The notes below the pieces were generated by a model. It did not search any database. It had not been told where the DNA came from and saw only the letters and a program-made list of their open reading frames with translations. From assembly GCF_964204865.1 (NCBI RefSeq), contig NC_135259.1, forward strand, positions 8,566,974-8,630,973: a stretch of 64,000 bases of DNA, read 5' to 3'. Both the position numbers and the translations under genes were made by a program. Shown one piece after another: positions 49,701 to 61,435 of the stretch; the stretch's first letter is position 1; every line of letters begins with the position of its first letter. The DNA is from Styela clava. Taxonomy: Eukaryota > Chordata > Ascidiacea > Stolidobranchia > Styelidae.

Positions 49701-50554
49701 AGAGGACATGGCTTCTTCACCTTCACAGGTGGTTGGTCATGATCAGTCATCTGTGACTGGTGACAACACCGGTTATCTGGGAAAATGGTAGTTGCCAGAA
49801 ATACAATAAAGATACAGTTAACAATTACCTGATCCAACACGTCAAGGAGTTTTAGGAGACTATGATTACGACGGATACAAAAATCTATTTGTATATTTTT
49901 AAGACCAGGGATAAGTAAAGAAAAGTGGGAAGTATGACGCACAAACTTAAGATAATTGGGGTGTTGCATAAGATGAGTTTATTTTCAATCTAGTATTTAT
50001 GTGTATCATACTTTGTAAAGTTGGAGAAAGCGATTTGGCGTGCAGTGTTAGGCATTAGTATAGTAACACGTTCGTCATCGCACCTATGTTTCGTTGTTAG
50101 GTTATTGCTCCCTCTTTCGACAAGTGCACGCATCTGAAACGATTAACTGGTTAACTATTAACATACCCGACATGGTCTCGTAACAGAATAGAAGACGTTG
50201 GCTTTCCTCTCTTTAGACGTTGGCTTTTATCCCATGCTCAAAATAATATAAACTGGTATTTATATGAATGTAATGGAAACAGTAGAGACAATGACACGTA
50301 TTCGCTGCTCCCTTTATTTATATTTTATCATCCGTACTTATTAACTCGTTTTGCCACTCATTCTAGAAAACAAATATCGTGGAAATTTGACTACGGATTC
50401 CAATGTATCGATTAGCAATAGAAAAACGGCTTCTTCGTTTTTCACATCCGTATCTGAAAACAGTGATGCCAATGTAGTTGATGCAGTGACGTCCAGCGAT
50501 AATGAGGATCCTCTTGCTACTATGCCAAAGAGACCTTGTCACGGAGTTGCCTAA
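28782..50554 (+). CDS. MSH5: MutS homolog 5 (MSH5), meiotic recombination
   Basis: Partner of MSH4; the MutS-gamma clamp stabilises crossover intermediates in meiosis. Exons: 28782-28932, 29440-29564, 30266-30389, 30816-30941, 31440-31547, 32176-32323, 32613-32732, 33336-33495, 41564-41671, 42248-42348, 42735-42843, 43158-43230, 43662-43753, 43956-44048, 44761-44806, 45296-45434, 45658-45760, 46230-46343, 46905-47054, 47671-47840, 47990-48182, 48863-48900, 49413-49555, 50367-50554. All phases agree, total 973 aa (human 834). Seen: Ser-rich N-terminal extension (1-92); [20 protein letters not shown]; lever/core [20 protein letters not shown]; Walker A GPNACGKS (668-675); [14 protein letters not shown]; Walker [12 protein letters not shown] (743-753); [22 protein letters not shown]. 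The order of blocks matches MSH5, not MSH4. A Ser/Asp-rich tail ends the protein. Intron 8 is 8 kb and holds two genes. An ATTAAA at 50624 may end the transcript. Confidence 0.95.
29032..29058. repeat. (AT)n microsatellite
   Basis: Thirteen to fourteen AT dinucleotides in MSH5 intron 1. A similar short TA run is at about 6840-6858 in NFU1 intron 2. Confidence 0.9.
29685..29965 (-). repeat. Dispersed repeat Q, copy 2 (inverse), in MSH5 intron 2
   Basis: Reverse complement of 21931-22215. It shows AAGTATGTTGATAGGTATTT, a (GTCT)n run, CAGAAGCCTATTGATTTTGG, GTGTCACTATGGAGTA and TTTCGATCGATAAGTCTT. Confidence 0.8.
31646..31759 (-). repeat. Long hairpin: 49-bp inverted repeat with 16-base loop (MSH5 intron 5)
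   Basis: The arms 31646-31694 and 31711-31759 are reverse complements at 46 of 49 positions; the core is TGCTGCACACTAACACAAAT followed by TTATTTCTGT. All three mismatches are A/C oppositions on the plus strand, which become G-U pairs in RNA from the minus strand. It is either a palindromic MITE or a source of double-stranded small-RNA precursors. Confidence 0.8.
33687..33848 (-). repeat. Dispersed foldback repeat T, copy 1
   Basis: It starts ACATTTGAACCCATGACAATTGCACC and ends CATGGGTTCAAATGTACGGTCACC. The interior holds ACTAACCCTAACCCATGGGTT. The reverse complement of the whole block is at 61436-61620. It lies inside a worn hAT-like end. Confidence 0.8.
34431..35078 (-). CDS. GNAT-family N-acetyltransferase, aaNAT-like, nested copy A
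   Basis: Probable acetyl-CoA-dependent amine N-acetyltransferase of the arylalkylamine (dopamine) type; the substrate is unknown. Single exon, 215 aa. Seen: [19 protein letters not shown] and then an EPQCVALKV block (aaNATs have a similar EP motif early on), [17 protein letters not shown] as the GNAT beta-strand 2-4 core, [28 protein letters not shown] and EIQYADY, the usual end of the fold. The acetyl-CoA loop, normally Q/R-x-x-G-x-G/A, reads RQSIPSE and lacks the glycines, so cofactor binding may be altered. It lies antisense in MSH5 intron 8. An AG acceptor (exon edge at 35091) just upstream of the ATG is also present in copy B, so a 5' UTR intron or trans-splicing is likely. Confidence 0.8.
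   Translation of the reverse strand: MFRNKILYRALDQKYFNDVLKIIKSDYITREPQCVALKVTGDTVTKMANVCLNEILSEKMSIGAFDNKTNKLIGVIIAGRHKDATEFGLDKHLLLPHRQNRALTKTLLKGLLNTKNYVRFYIACIMEKYLRQSIPSEMMEQAQEIAVKMGFTTACTIATNYFSQNMIKRLGFTLVKEIQYADYVDPITGKQIFKCIPFPHTFVGLAIKELTASKQ
37803..38465 (-). CDS. GNAT-family N-acetyltransferase, aaNAT-like, nested copy B
   Basis: Tandem paralogue of the gene at 34431, in the same orientation and 3.4 kb away; 220 aa, single exon. By eye about 75% of the first 60 residues are identical, and the last 30 ([20 protein letters not shown]) are almost the same. It has five extra residues (SKLSD) in the middle. The same GNAT landmarks are present: [48 protein letters not shown]. The acetyl-CoA loop is again degenerate (RQSILTE), so this is a family trait and not a single mutation. 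The homology goes on past the stop (TTACACTAATTCCTGTTTACTG in both). The acceptor-like TATTGCAG before the ATG (exon edge at 38478) matches copy A. Confidence 0.8.
   Translation of the reverse strand: MLRNRILYRALDQKYFNDVLKMIKSHYITKEPQCVALKVTEDMATMVANMFLKKILSEKISIGAFDKKTNELIAIHIVGRFMDVTEFGFDKHVSLPLRQNREVTKTLFKGWSKLSDKNTKNSVQYYIACIKERYSRQSILTEMNEQTQEIALKMGFTKICVIATNHYSQKSLKRCGFSFVNEIQYADYVDPITEKQIFKRIPFPHTFAGLAIKELTASKQ
41068..41451 (+). repeat. Spaced motif repeat CCTGTAGTGTCAC
   Basis: CCTGTAGTGTCAC occurs exactly at 41083, 41268 and 41439, with a variant TCTGTGGTGTCAC at 41068. The spacing is 185 and 171 bases. The DNA between the motifs is not clearly repeated. It is near the 3' end of MSH5 intron 8. 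Confidence 0.6.
45940..46162. repeat. Foldback MITE, R1 family, in MSH5 intron 17
   Basis: The left arm CCTGAAGTATGCGTACCAAA ... GGCGGACACCGGAA returns as its reverse complement at the right end (TTCCGGTGTCCGCCATCTTGG ... ATACTTCAGG). The arms are about 80 bases each and include GGTTAGGG stretches. The centre has TACGAGTTCGGGGACT, shared with the other R1 copies. It shows the full palindromic form of the family. Confidence 0.8.
47510..47581. repeat. 36-bp tandem duplication in MSH5 intron 19
   Basis: TTGCTATTTTTTGCTCATTG plus TTTCAAACTTAAAACC occurs twice, head to tail, without a visible difference. It is a recent duplication. Confidence 0.9.
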
Positions 50555-53500
50555 TTCGAATGTCACGAAATGGATGCTTTTTTTTTCATTTTTTTTCCAA
50601 CATAGTTCTATTTTTGTTTTTATATTAAATCCAATATTTTACTGGGTGCAGTTACTGTATCCAATCGTATGTGCAGTATTGAAAATATAGTGCGCGTTTG
50701 TTTATGGTCGTGGATCCGCTGAGAAAACGACAAAGGATTTTTTTAAAGGTTAACGTACAGTACACACACAGGCGCTATTGTCTTTCTAATGCTTTCCGGT
50801 TCAATTTGTAGATGGGGATCAATACGACACTACGCCGGCAACGTATTGCAAAACTGAAGCGTCTTGTTTTCATGTTTTGTTTCCGCTATTCATCGTTATC
50901 TTCCACTTCCTGGCTGGCCACTATCGGTTGATTCTTTCCGGCTCATTTTTTATCCGAATTAGTCAGTAGTCTATATGCAACGTTGTCTGGAACTAATCCA
51001 CCCGTTTTTCTTTTCCTCCGTATTATCTTGTTATGATTATTCTCGATTCGTCTTTGGCTGATCACTCCCCCCTTATGGTTGAATTTCGTCCACTTTCTTC
51101 ACTGTCAGCTGCTTGACTTCCCGGCATATAGGCAGGGTTACCATCTACCTACAGCCAAAAATAAGCACTGGTGTCAAAAGGGTATTTTTGGGTGTACTTA
51201 ACAACAGAGTATAAAAATGGAAAATAAATCATACAAGAGTCTCTTCCACTCTCCCAATTTTTCATCCACTTAAGTTTTCTTTGGAAGTCGCTTCGAACAA
51301 GAAACCCATGGAAAGGCACGAAGTGACAGTCACACACAACCTCTAAAGCGGTGGTTCCCAACCAGGGCCACCATGCCAGGCGCAAAACGGATTTTACGTT
51401 CCATCTAGAAAAAAATAACCGTTTTTTCTAGTTTAATTGCTTGATAAGGTTATTTCACAGAGTGTTTTCACTTTGTTAGCATGAATTGTTTGAACAAAAT
51501 GGGATTAGGAATCTACTAATCAAAGTAACACTATTGAATGATAAACAAGGGGGTCATAAGTGCTAAACGCCTCTAGAACGGGGCCACACTGTTCTGTCTT
51601 CATACTTTGATTTCCCGCAAGGATTTTTGCGAAATTATTATGTTTTGTGGTAGTATTGTGGGCACTAATTGCTGTTTATCCCATGACCTCTAGGTTGATA
51701 TCGCTATCACAATAGCAGCAACTAATTGACTTTGTGCACAGCTCGACTTTGTGCTCGTGCTTACTCATTGTCTAAATTATGGTTTATCCCTAAAAAGAGT
51801 ATTCTTAAAAACTGACGCCAACTATTGTCACTGGAAATACTGCAAACCCCACCGCTAACAGAAACAGTGAGCGAGTCCGAGGCATGAGGTTACGGTGGAA
51901 CGTAGTTAATCGATATCTCACAGTAACGCAACAAAACGCGAATACGCGTATAATGATAAACGTCGTCCCTTGTTTTCACGGAAGCTTTGTACGCATACAT
52001 GAACTTACCATCCATGTTTTCAAGACAAATTGAGTACGCAACTCGAAAATAAGCACTTTTCTTAGAAATAAGCACATCGTTACTTTATAAGACGCGGGCC
52101 GAAAAAGAAACACAAATCTTAGAAATAAGCACGATATAGTAAACCTGCATATAGGCTACTCACCTTCGTCGGACTAACTTCGTATCAAACAAACAAATAC
52201 CTTCAACAGACAAATACCAAGCAATAGGGCTGTCCAAGCGAACCAAATAATCGAATCGCAAATTATTCGAATCGTTTTTCAACTAATTTTCGAATCGCTT
52301 AAATTAGGTACCGGTACATAAAGCGGAAACCACCTTTACGGAATGTTTTTCATCGGGCAAGCGGCAGCGCTCCGAGCTTAGACCACTCTCGCTCCCGGCT
52401 TAATTGGTTTCCCGATATTTCTCTCGCCTTCATTTTGTGATAAACATGTCGTTACTAATGCCCGCCCGGTGGCACGTGATTAGCCATTTCATGCATGGTC
52501 ATCATAACAAGGTATAATCGGTCATGACGTTTTTGAGAGAGAACAAGGAGACAATTTAGAACCCGATAGTTCTATAAATAGAATCGATTTGAAGCTGTTG
52601 AGTTAGTTATCATAGGAACATGGTGCAGGCAACTCAAAGCTGAAACAGGTGTTTGGGATCCTCATGATGGCAATACCTTCTTTGAATGGAATTTGTAAGT
52701 TCTTATGATGGCATTACTGTATTATCCATCTATAAACCAAGACAAATAATTGCACTCTTGCATTTTGATGGCTGTTGTACACTAACAATATTATAGTCGT
52801 CAAATAATATTGTCGTGAACTAGCTTTGAATTTTTAAATGCAATTTTGAACTTGAGTAACAGTTTATCTATATTGATGGTTGTTATTATTTTGCTGAAAT
52901 TTACACAAAAAAACATGAGACTAGTGGATAGGATTAGAATAGCATCTACAGGCTTTACATGTCCTATTAAAACTGAATCCATCAAAATTGAGATTGCAAT
53001 TTTTGAATAGTGCAATTTTTACTCTCAACACTCAACAGTTTTCAAGACCCAAATTTTGGAGTTCTCCAATTTTTTTGACCAGTTCATACAAGCGTGTGAT
53101 CTCCTTTCAAAAATCTGAAAACATTGTATTGCAAAATACCAGCAGTAAGTAAGATGTAACTGCACATACGTTACCACAACATCGAGATTCAGGCCTTTAT
53201 TGTATAATAGAGACAGATTTAATATTGCGCAATAATGTTCGATTCGAATCAAAAAAAATTTCGATTTCGGACAGTCCCACCAATCAACATACTTATCGAT
53301 CTAACAATATTTCCAATTTGATCAAAACACTGCCATAATATTCTTTGCCTGGAATTCTACCATTCAATGAACTTGCACATTATGCACTGATTTCAAAATC
53401 ATCCGTGTGTACTTTTTTGTAAAACTGAGTTGCATTTTGTGAGTCGATTTCAAATGAGGTGTCCTTCACACAATTGAAATTTGCTGTTACATCTTACAAA

Positions 53501-56500
53501 TTTAGAATCCTTAGCGGATATAAAGTAGATTTGAACTAGGAGACACCCCTGCATCGGCATTTTAAATAGTTCCCAAAATTACTACAGTCGTTAAAAGAAT
53601 TGACTTTTTGAGATGTTACTAATTCTTTTGCTTCGCCAAAAACCTCTAAAATGCCCATGATAATTGCATTCAAAGTAATCAATCGACGCCGTCATCGCAA
53701 TGAATAGATTTGATGAAAGTGGACTAATATTGATTTAACATACATTACAATTATCATATTTCATCATGATCCAGAGAACAAGTTCGTGCCGGTCACTGAT
53801 TTTCAAACTCTACAAAGCAAACGGAGTTAGCGGGTCGTGATATGTTAAAATTCTTATTGCTAGCGCTCCGTGGCGGTATTATCAGACATGCGCATCAGCC
53901 AGTCACGTTGAAAAATCTTGTATAGGTTTACACGGTGTTATAGAATCGGAGAAACGTTTCACTCGGCTCTGAGTAATTCAATGAAAACTCGACCCCGACC
54001 TTTTTCTGCGAGTTGATAAATTTTTTACTTTGTTACCAGCCCTTAACTAAGAATATATGAAAATTAAATTACCAATTTTTCTGTTTGTGGGCTATTGGTA
54101 TCGTGTCCAGAAGTGAAACCTGGAAACCATCAATTTTTTTTTTGTTTCCGTCAAACATTTTGCATTTAAGTAGATTTATGCGATCAAATAAATATTTGCA
54201 TTCGTAGAAAATACTTTGGGAAAGATTGGGTATTTTGTGGCCCAGCATATGGCGTAGCTAGCTGTGGCGCGTTCCCGAATGCCTGGCACATGAAATTTAC
54301 ATATCAATAAATATTTTTTGTTGCACGCTTTTGGTTTGATGAAATATCATAATTTTAGAGTATTAGACAAAATTATAAATATGGCTCTGATGCGTTCATT
54401 TCAAATTAGTGTTTTTTTTTCAAAAAGACGCTATGGTATGGGATACCAGCAGAAAAAAGCAGTCTCAAACACAACGTAAACAAGCCCTTAATTCAGTTCG
54501 CCACCATAAAATAGTTGATAGCGTTAATTTTTGATAACTCCGAATAAAATTTCGATGTCTTAATATCTCGTTTCAACCCAACCATAAATTTGATGCGTTT
54601 TGAAAATGAAAACAGTTGTCTTACTCTAACATATGCCTATATTTTCGATTCATTCTGAAATCGATTTTTAATTCTTAGATTCACCGTCCCCCTATTAAAT
54701 TTTTGGTTACAGAAATGCTTCGAAAGATATTTCAATCAAGATTACGGGCGTTGGAAAAATGAAACCAATTTTCATAGAGTTTAAAAAAACACATGACGTG
54801 ATTACCTTGCGTGTCATCATGTTTATCGATATTGACAGCCCATAATAAAAATGAATCAGCAATGTTATTTACGTCATTGGATAATTTCGGTAACGCTGTC
54901 ATTTTGAATAAAGTTTTTTTTTTACGAATAACACGTTACGGGAGGCGTTACCCAAGCTTATTATTGTGAAAACTAAAAATAATTTTCTGCTTGAAAAAAG
55001 TTGAAATTTGTCTGGTAATTTCATATATAAAATAATTATTACATCTTGACTCATGCACTTACAGATGCAAATATATCGACAGGGATGTAGGTGCATATGC
55101 AGTTATTTTTCACAAACATAAGTCCGTGCGTATATGTGGTGTTACAAAATTTATTCCATTTTCGTCAGTTGATACGTAAGTTAAGAGAAATCCCCACATC
55201 GCTGAATCAACGGATTTGCGAATGGCACTAAGACGACAAAGAGTAAGTAATGTTCAGTAAGTTAACTGTAATGCATGGGTTATTGTGATAAGATATATGT
55301 TTAATATCTTCATGACTTGAGGCTCGGGAAATATTTTTCTGAAGAAGATTGGTTTATTGGAACTATATAACTGAAGTTAATTGTGATGCGTTTGTTACAT
55401 TGACGATATGTGTTGGTTTACAAGTCATTATATTAATAATATCCTGAGATAGCCCCAAGCTTCGATGTATCTGAGATTAGAAAATTGATATTGTAGTTTT
55501 ATATAAACTGTTGCAATTTGATATGTGGTATATAAGGCAAATAAAAAGATTATATGTAATATTATGCTTGCAGTCAGGTATAAAACTTTGATAAAATGCG
55601 AGCCGGGGACGAGCGAAGACAACAATGAAAACCCTATGTTTTAGTGAAAATGAATATGTTTTATCAGTAGATAGGCTAGTTGATAGGTTAGTTTCAAAAG
55701 GCGGTGTGTGTATTACAGTCATACTGTGACTGAACTCGCTGCCAGGCATCTCACTGCGATGGCCTGGTTATTTATTAAGCTTCTTCAAGCTATTGCAGCG
55801 CAGTGGGTTCGAGTTCTTGTCAGTAAGGCGATGGTCTAGATTTAGAAGTTGAGCAAGGATTTGATATGGATAAGGAAGAATTCGTTGCCTAATATGTAAA
55901 ATACTCAAATTCTGTCGTATAATATAAGAAAAAATTGAGAACAATAAGATCACAAAAACTTTGAAAAGAAAGCAATGCTGCATCATTCAATAACGGTACT
56001 TTACAATTAATGTATCAATTGAATTTTAACAAATCGCCCCTACTTGTATCTCGTTCACATAAATTGAATTTTATCAATTGATTTATTAAAAGTACAAATT
56101 GCATACGAGATGATCTGAACTTTTGAAATATCAAGTAGGTTCAATTCAGTTCGTAAATGCATTATCGTGCCCAGCGTAGAACACAGTCGTAAGGCGTGCA
56201 GATAATAAGTGATCAACAACAATACAAATTACGCACTTTGACGCATTACCATTCAAAATATGATGTGTATGTACCAGAAAGGTCGAGTTGAAAATATCTA
56301 TTGAAACTATAAATAGTAATGATAGTTTCAATTGACGAAAGACGTTTGTTTTTTCTAGAAAAGGGCATATTAATAATTTTATATAACGTATATTGATAAG
56401 CAGAATATATGGAGATGCGCGTAATGAAGTTAGAATACTGAGTAACCCATATATATCAAAATCGGCTCAGGGAATCAGACCTCAGGTTGTGTTATGATAT

Positions 56501-57083
56501 GAGTTTGTTTAGTTATCTATTCAACAGCGTCTTGGTCATGCAGCTTAAATTATTTTTGCCACAGAGCGATTGGATCATGCACATCCTGAATAAACCTTTA
56601 TATACAATCAAGGATGAATATTAAAAATGGTATGACAAGGCCTTACGAGGATGAGATATTCATGACGAGTTAGGCTATGATATTCGCGTATATTCGTTGT
56701 TATTGGTTTAACCCTGCTAAAACGCTTAAAAACAGTGAAAAACCGTCAAAAAACACCAATAACCCTGCTAAAACGCTAGATTTTAATATAAGTTATTTTC
56801 ATCGTCAACAAATACAGGTAGTAAAATCACGTCAAAATCGCTTACTACGCACATTGAATCTTGTGCTAAATAAATATTATTCTACTTCAATATTTTAAAG
56901 ATGGTCTAGCTAGTGGATAATTTGTTTTATTTTTCGCGTACATATCTTGTAGTTCATTTAAAAATTCATCTAAATAATCTGCTTATTTTTAATAGTGTAA
57001 ATACCCAAAGGGCAAATCTATATTATTTCAATGCATCAATCTTCAACAATAAACAAAGAAGATATTTCGTGACCGTGTCTAAC
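50555..57083. other. Gene-poor region between MSH5 and the fucosyltransferase
   Basis: No conserved exon was found on either strand. It contains a hAT element (52225-53279), a worn hAT end at about 51350 (GGTGGTTCCCAACCAGGGCC), and a 17-base repeat AACCCTGCTAAAACGCT at 56711 and 56761. The remainder is AT-rich DNA without recognisable features. Confidence 0.5.
52225..53279. mobile_element. hAT-type non-autonomous element nested in repeat Q
   Basis: The ends TAGGGCTGTCCAAGCGAA and ...TTTCGGACAGTCCCA are inverted. The flanks CCAAGCAA (52217-52224) and CCAATCAA (53280-53287) agree at 7 of 8 bases. Joining the flanks restores a piece of repeat Q (CAGACAAATACC + AATCAACATACTT), seen uninterrupted at about 22172-22200, so the insertion is confirmed by a related empty site. 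TTCGAAT clusters near the ends relate it to the 3497-3884 MITE. It is 1055 bp without a transposase. Confidence 0.85.
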
Positions 57084-60000
57084 ATGAAGTCGTCGCAAAC
57101 CTGTCACAGCCCATTCGTTTATCGTCTGAATCTATACTGTGTTTACATAATCATCCTTGTATCCATCGTCATGATCGCTAACCAGGTATGTGAACCGAAC
57201 GTGTTGTTTATGTCGTAAAAAATTTAAGCCGGATATTTGGCAACGGAGATTAATTTCTCATAGACGAATGTGAATTTTGTTCTCATACTAACTATGCCTA
57301 GTATGATATGTGACTTTGTCGTTGCCAATTGACTGCCAAAGACAAAATTATGGATTTCTGACCAAGAGTAATTTACGTTGTGGTAAATAGTCCCACTTTT
57401 GACCAAGCATAAAATCATTAAATCAATTATCAAAATCGACCTGAATCATTTTGTCGATTCAATCTTGATGTATACAATATAATACCCAGCGAGCAGTTAT
57501 CTTAATTTTACAAATGTGAGCTAAGATTTTGAATGACAATTTGTACATGAAATAAGTATTATAATACATCGGTTTACTTTATATTTAATAACTTTTCAAT
57601 TTGATTTAACGTATACTATGAGAATCTTGTTTATGAACGTTTGATTTGAATCATTTGAAATTTTCAAGCTAAATCCTCAATCCCATGTCTAATATAAATT
57701 TTCAGAACAATATATCCTGTTGCGAGGATATTTATTCATCTAGCTAGAATAAGCTGATCATATGTGTATCACGTTCTAGAGGGAGAAATTTTCGCCAGAA
57801 TTTCATTTCATGTTTTTGAGTGAATGCTAAAAATATTCTATCTTGAACTTACATTTTGAAAAATGAGAAACGTTTTTAGGCCATTTTAGCAACACATTTA
57901 AAAATCGTGCTTCCTTTCCGCGGAAATAAAATTGAGAATACATTTTAGTTTTGGTTCGACAGTAAATACCATCGATTGATCCTTTCTGACGTCTTCTTTC
58001 AGAAATTATCAAATTTTATGCAAATTTTCCACGCAAATAGTTTCATCAATAAATTCCTAAAAATAAAACTTTTATCAAAATTCTCAAAAAAGTGATTATT
58101 TTTTAGAATAATCGAAGTTGAATAGGACATTTTTTATTATTGGCCAATTCTATTATATATTTTCGCAATTCCTATAAAGTCAAGTATACATTTCTTCCAA
58201 ATATCACTTCTGTGCTTTGTGTAATAATTCTTGAGTCATCGCTATAATCTATTTTGATAAGTTTAATGAAAATAATTTTCACGTTTCAATCAAAAAAGCA
58301 TATTTGTGTTAAACGTTCGCAAACATAAGTCAGCAAAAGTACTGAATTCTTTTTTAGATAAGTATCTTATCATAGATTTGACGTCACCGTGGTTCTCATT
58401 CTAGTTGTTTTTTAACAGTGCAACCTCCTTTCTTCATTTACTTACAAACAAAGAAAAAACTCGTTCAGAAATATTTTGAATGTTCGATTTCACTCGGAGT
58501 CGAACTCGAAATTAGAAACAAAGGAAGATGTGAATGTTCGAGTTGTAGAAGAGTTTCAAAATTTTAATGGCGATTATCAAGATATGGTTATCGTTGAAGT
58601 AGATGAAGCATCCGATGAAAACTCGACAGGTTTTGAATATGTTACTGATCAACCACTTGTTACCACATTCGGAAACATTTCGTTTGAAGATTACCAAACT
58701 TGGCAGGAATATCTGAAAACAAAATCAGGTAATATTTATTGTGATAAACACAATAATTCATATTCGACTTATGGTTAATTTCGACTGAAGCAGAGCATGA
58801 TATACAGTATATACGAGGGTAAAATCAATATGTATAAAAATAGGGCTATATTTAACCTATGACACCCGTCTTCCTTCTAAACATTATATTATCACGTGCA
58901 GTTACGTACACAAGTAATGCTTTGATATAATGCTATTTTTCTAATATACAGAATTTGAGTGGTTAGTCATTTTGAATTTATTTTATGTTTCGCACATAAT
59001 CTCCGTTCATTCAAAACGAGTATCACAGTTCACACAATGTGTTTTAGCACGGGGCTCTCCAAACATGGGTTCTCGGCCCCCGGCGGGTCGCGAAAGGGCT
59101 CAATATGGGTATTGGTACCTATTAATGTCAGAACTAGCAATACATCTTCCGCCTTTTGCCCCCACTTGTGTGTAAAAATCATTTTCGAAGCTAACTCATG
59201 TCATCACCGAAATGAGGCCAAGTTTCGATCTTTTGTGCGAGAATATGCGAGCACGTCTCATTTAAGTTCCAGAGGGTCGCGACGAAAAATGTTTAAAGAG
59301 AACTGTTTCAGTGTAATCCTCTTGGTTACGATATTACGGGGTCATTTAAGTCCATCATTATACAAAGTTAACACATGCGCCCTAAAGCTACAGACTTAAA
59401 AGCCGCTGAATAGACTTTTCATACAGCTTACTATTTGTTTAGTGGACTAAAAATTAAATGTTGTGCTTTATTTCATTTCTCTAAAATATTTGATACTATT
59501 TTTATATTCAGAATATTCTGACGAAAGTTCGTCAAAGCTCGACAAATTTATGCCAACGATATTATTCTGGAATCCAAAACAATTTCCAGACAGTATGATA
59601 CCGAAAGAACCTATTTGTGGGGGTGGATGCAACATCGTGACAGATCGAGGGCTGTATAATGTTAGTGATGCGATTCTCTTTACGATGAAAGAATATAATC
59701 TGACTGATTTGCCGAATAAATCATGGAGGTAACTAAAAATGGTTTGCTTTTATGAATATTTAATATTTAAATTAAATTACCCGAAAACAGTCATACAGCA
59801 GTGAAAAATTGTCTCTTTTATTTTCATTTCAAATGTGGAGATCCGTTAATTAATTAAGCAATTGCAGTCTGCTGGTAGTAATGTTGCGAATGAATTTTCA
59901 TTCGAGTACTCTGATGACAAAATACTTGCGAAATCAACTCAATTTCAAGTTATTAACTTCCTTATGAGGTATGGATATAGCTGCAAAAATCGAGTACATC

Positions 60001-61408
60001 GGCCGTTTCCTTATGTAATGCATCTCTTTATGGGTCATACTTTATTAGCGGTTAAGTTGTGAGAGATAGAATTTAAATACTGAGCACGCCTTTTTTAAAT
60101 AGGGTTAGCATACATGGTCTCGATCGTCACTTGAATGGCTACTCCGTGGGTGGATAATGAGTTATCAAAGTATGAGCTTAATCTTTTGAGCACCTTCACG
60201 AAATGTGTACTGCTGCCTTTGTTATATGTTGAGAAATGTTTTTTAAATTAACACGATATTCGAAATATTCATAGACATCCCAATCAAGCGTACGTATGGT
60301 GGTCTGAAGAGAGTACATGGACTTCCAAGATCATGTATGAGAAGAGGTTGGATCAGATAGAGGAAAACTATTTCAATTGGACAATGACATTTAAACGAAC
60401 ATCAGACGTAAATGCAATGATGATTCCGTATAAAGCCCGTGACTTTGTACGCCAAAGGCTATATGAGTAAGTAATATGTAGCCATTTGAAAATAGTCCAT
60501 TTTGAACCAATGAAAAACACAAAATACCTTCAAACCTATGCTTTTCTAAATATATTTTCGATTTTAGATATAAAAAGCTCCATCCAACTTCAACAGACAC
60601 GAAAGTTTTACCCGGAGACGAATTTATCCCATCAGGACCCAAAACAGCTAGAGAAATTTCCTATTATAAATCCCAAGCATCAAAACTATTGCAACGGAAG
60701 ATCAAAACGGCGGCATGGGTCGCTACAAATTGTGGCTACACAGCTGGAGCAGTGTTGCGGAGAGATCTTGTAACAAAATTGCAATTCCAAGGTCTTCAAG
60801 TAGATATCTACGGTGGATGTGGCAATGAAGACGTTCCCAAAACATTGGCAGACTTTTCTGAAATGCTATCAGAGTACAAATTTTATCTTGCATTCGAAAA
60901 CGCGTTACATTGTCGGGATTACATCACAGAAAAATTTTGGTATAACGCACTGTACGCTGGGGTAGTTCCAGTAATATGGGGTCCTTTGAAAATAGACGTA
61001 GAAGCAGTTGCACCTCCAGATTCCTACATTCACGCCGAAAATTTTGATTCGACGGAACACCTTGTTGATTATCTTATACAACTAAGTAAAGATGATGAAT
61101 TATATATGCGATATTTTACATGGTGGTGGAAAACTCCTGGATATTTTCCTATTTTTGGAGTAACAGAAACGAAAGAAAGCATAGGTAATAAAGGTGCCAT
61201 GTTTGACTTTGAAATGAACGGACTCTGTCATCTTTGTAGTCTTTTAAACAAAGGTGTTCATAAGAAATATAAAAAATCTATTCCCTCTCTGCATAAGTTT
61301 TGGTACACAAATGAAACAAAAACTTGTATAAGTCGAACCCATAATGCAAAATTTGAAATTTTTGGAAGCAAAAAAGCCAAAACCCCTTACAAGATAACAG
61401 TTGTTTAG
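57084..61408 (+). CDS. Alpha-1,3-fucosyltransferase, family GT10
   Basis: Golgi enzyme that moves L-fucose from GDP-fucose to GlcNAc-containing glycans (Lewis-type or core alpha-1,3 linkage; acceptor unknown). Exons 57084-57185, 58419-58728, 59512-59728, 60275-60466, 60568-61408; phases 0, 1, 2, 2; 553 aa. Seen: short N-tail and signal anchor at about residues 10-33 (LYCVYIIILVSIVMIA), typical of a type II Golgi protein; an acidic stem of over 100 residues; ILFWNPKQFP; NYFNWTMTFKRTSDV, the GT10 YFNWTMTYR-type motif; AAWVATNCG; and the GDP-fucose site FYLAFENALHCRDYITEKFW followed by NALYAGVVPVIWGP and YFTWW. The catalytic part is complete. The stem is long for the family, and the first exon rests on its signal anchor and exact phase match. 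Confidence 0.9.
59040..59300 (+). mobile_element. Worn hAT end in fucosyltransferase intron 2
   Basis: CACGGGGCTCTCCAAACATGGG followed by CGGCCCCCGGCGGGTCGCGAA, then AGAGGGTCGCGACGAAAAATG, resembles one end of a Charlie/Tip100-type hAT element. A matching outward end (CCCCCAGTTTGGAGATCCCTG) is at 61957. The two are not one element, because exons lie between them. Confidence 0.5.
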
Positions 61409-61435
61409 TTTTGGACTGGTCCCCAGGGTGACCGT

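Noticed and set aside
55738..55830. tRNA-like stretch with a GGGTTCGAGTTC box
   Set aside because: The B-box-like string is present, but I could not fold acceptor and anticodon arms with proper spacing.
59463..59732. Stand-alone 89-codon ORF
   Set aside because: Its 3' part is fucosyltransferase exon 3. The upstream part is intron that happens to be open.
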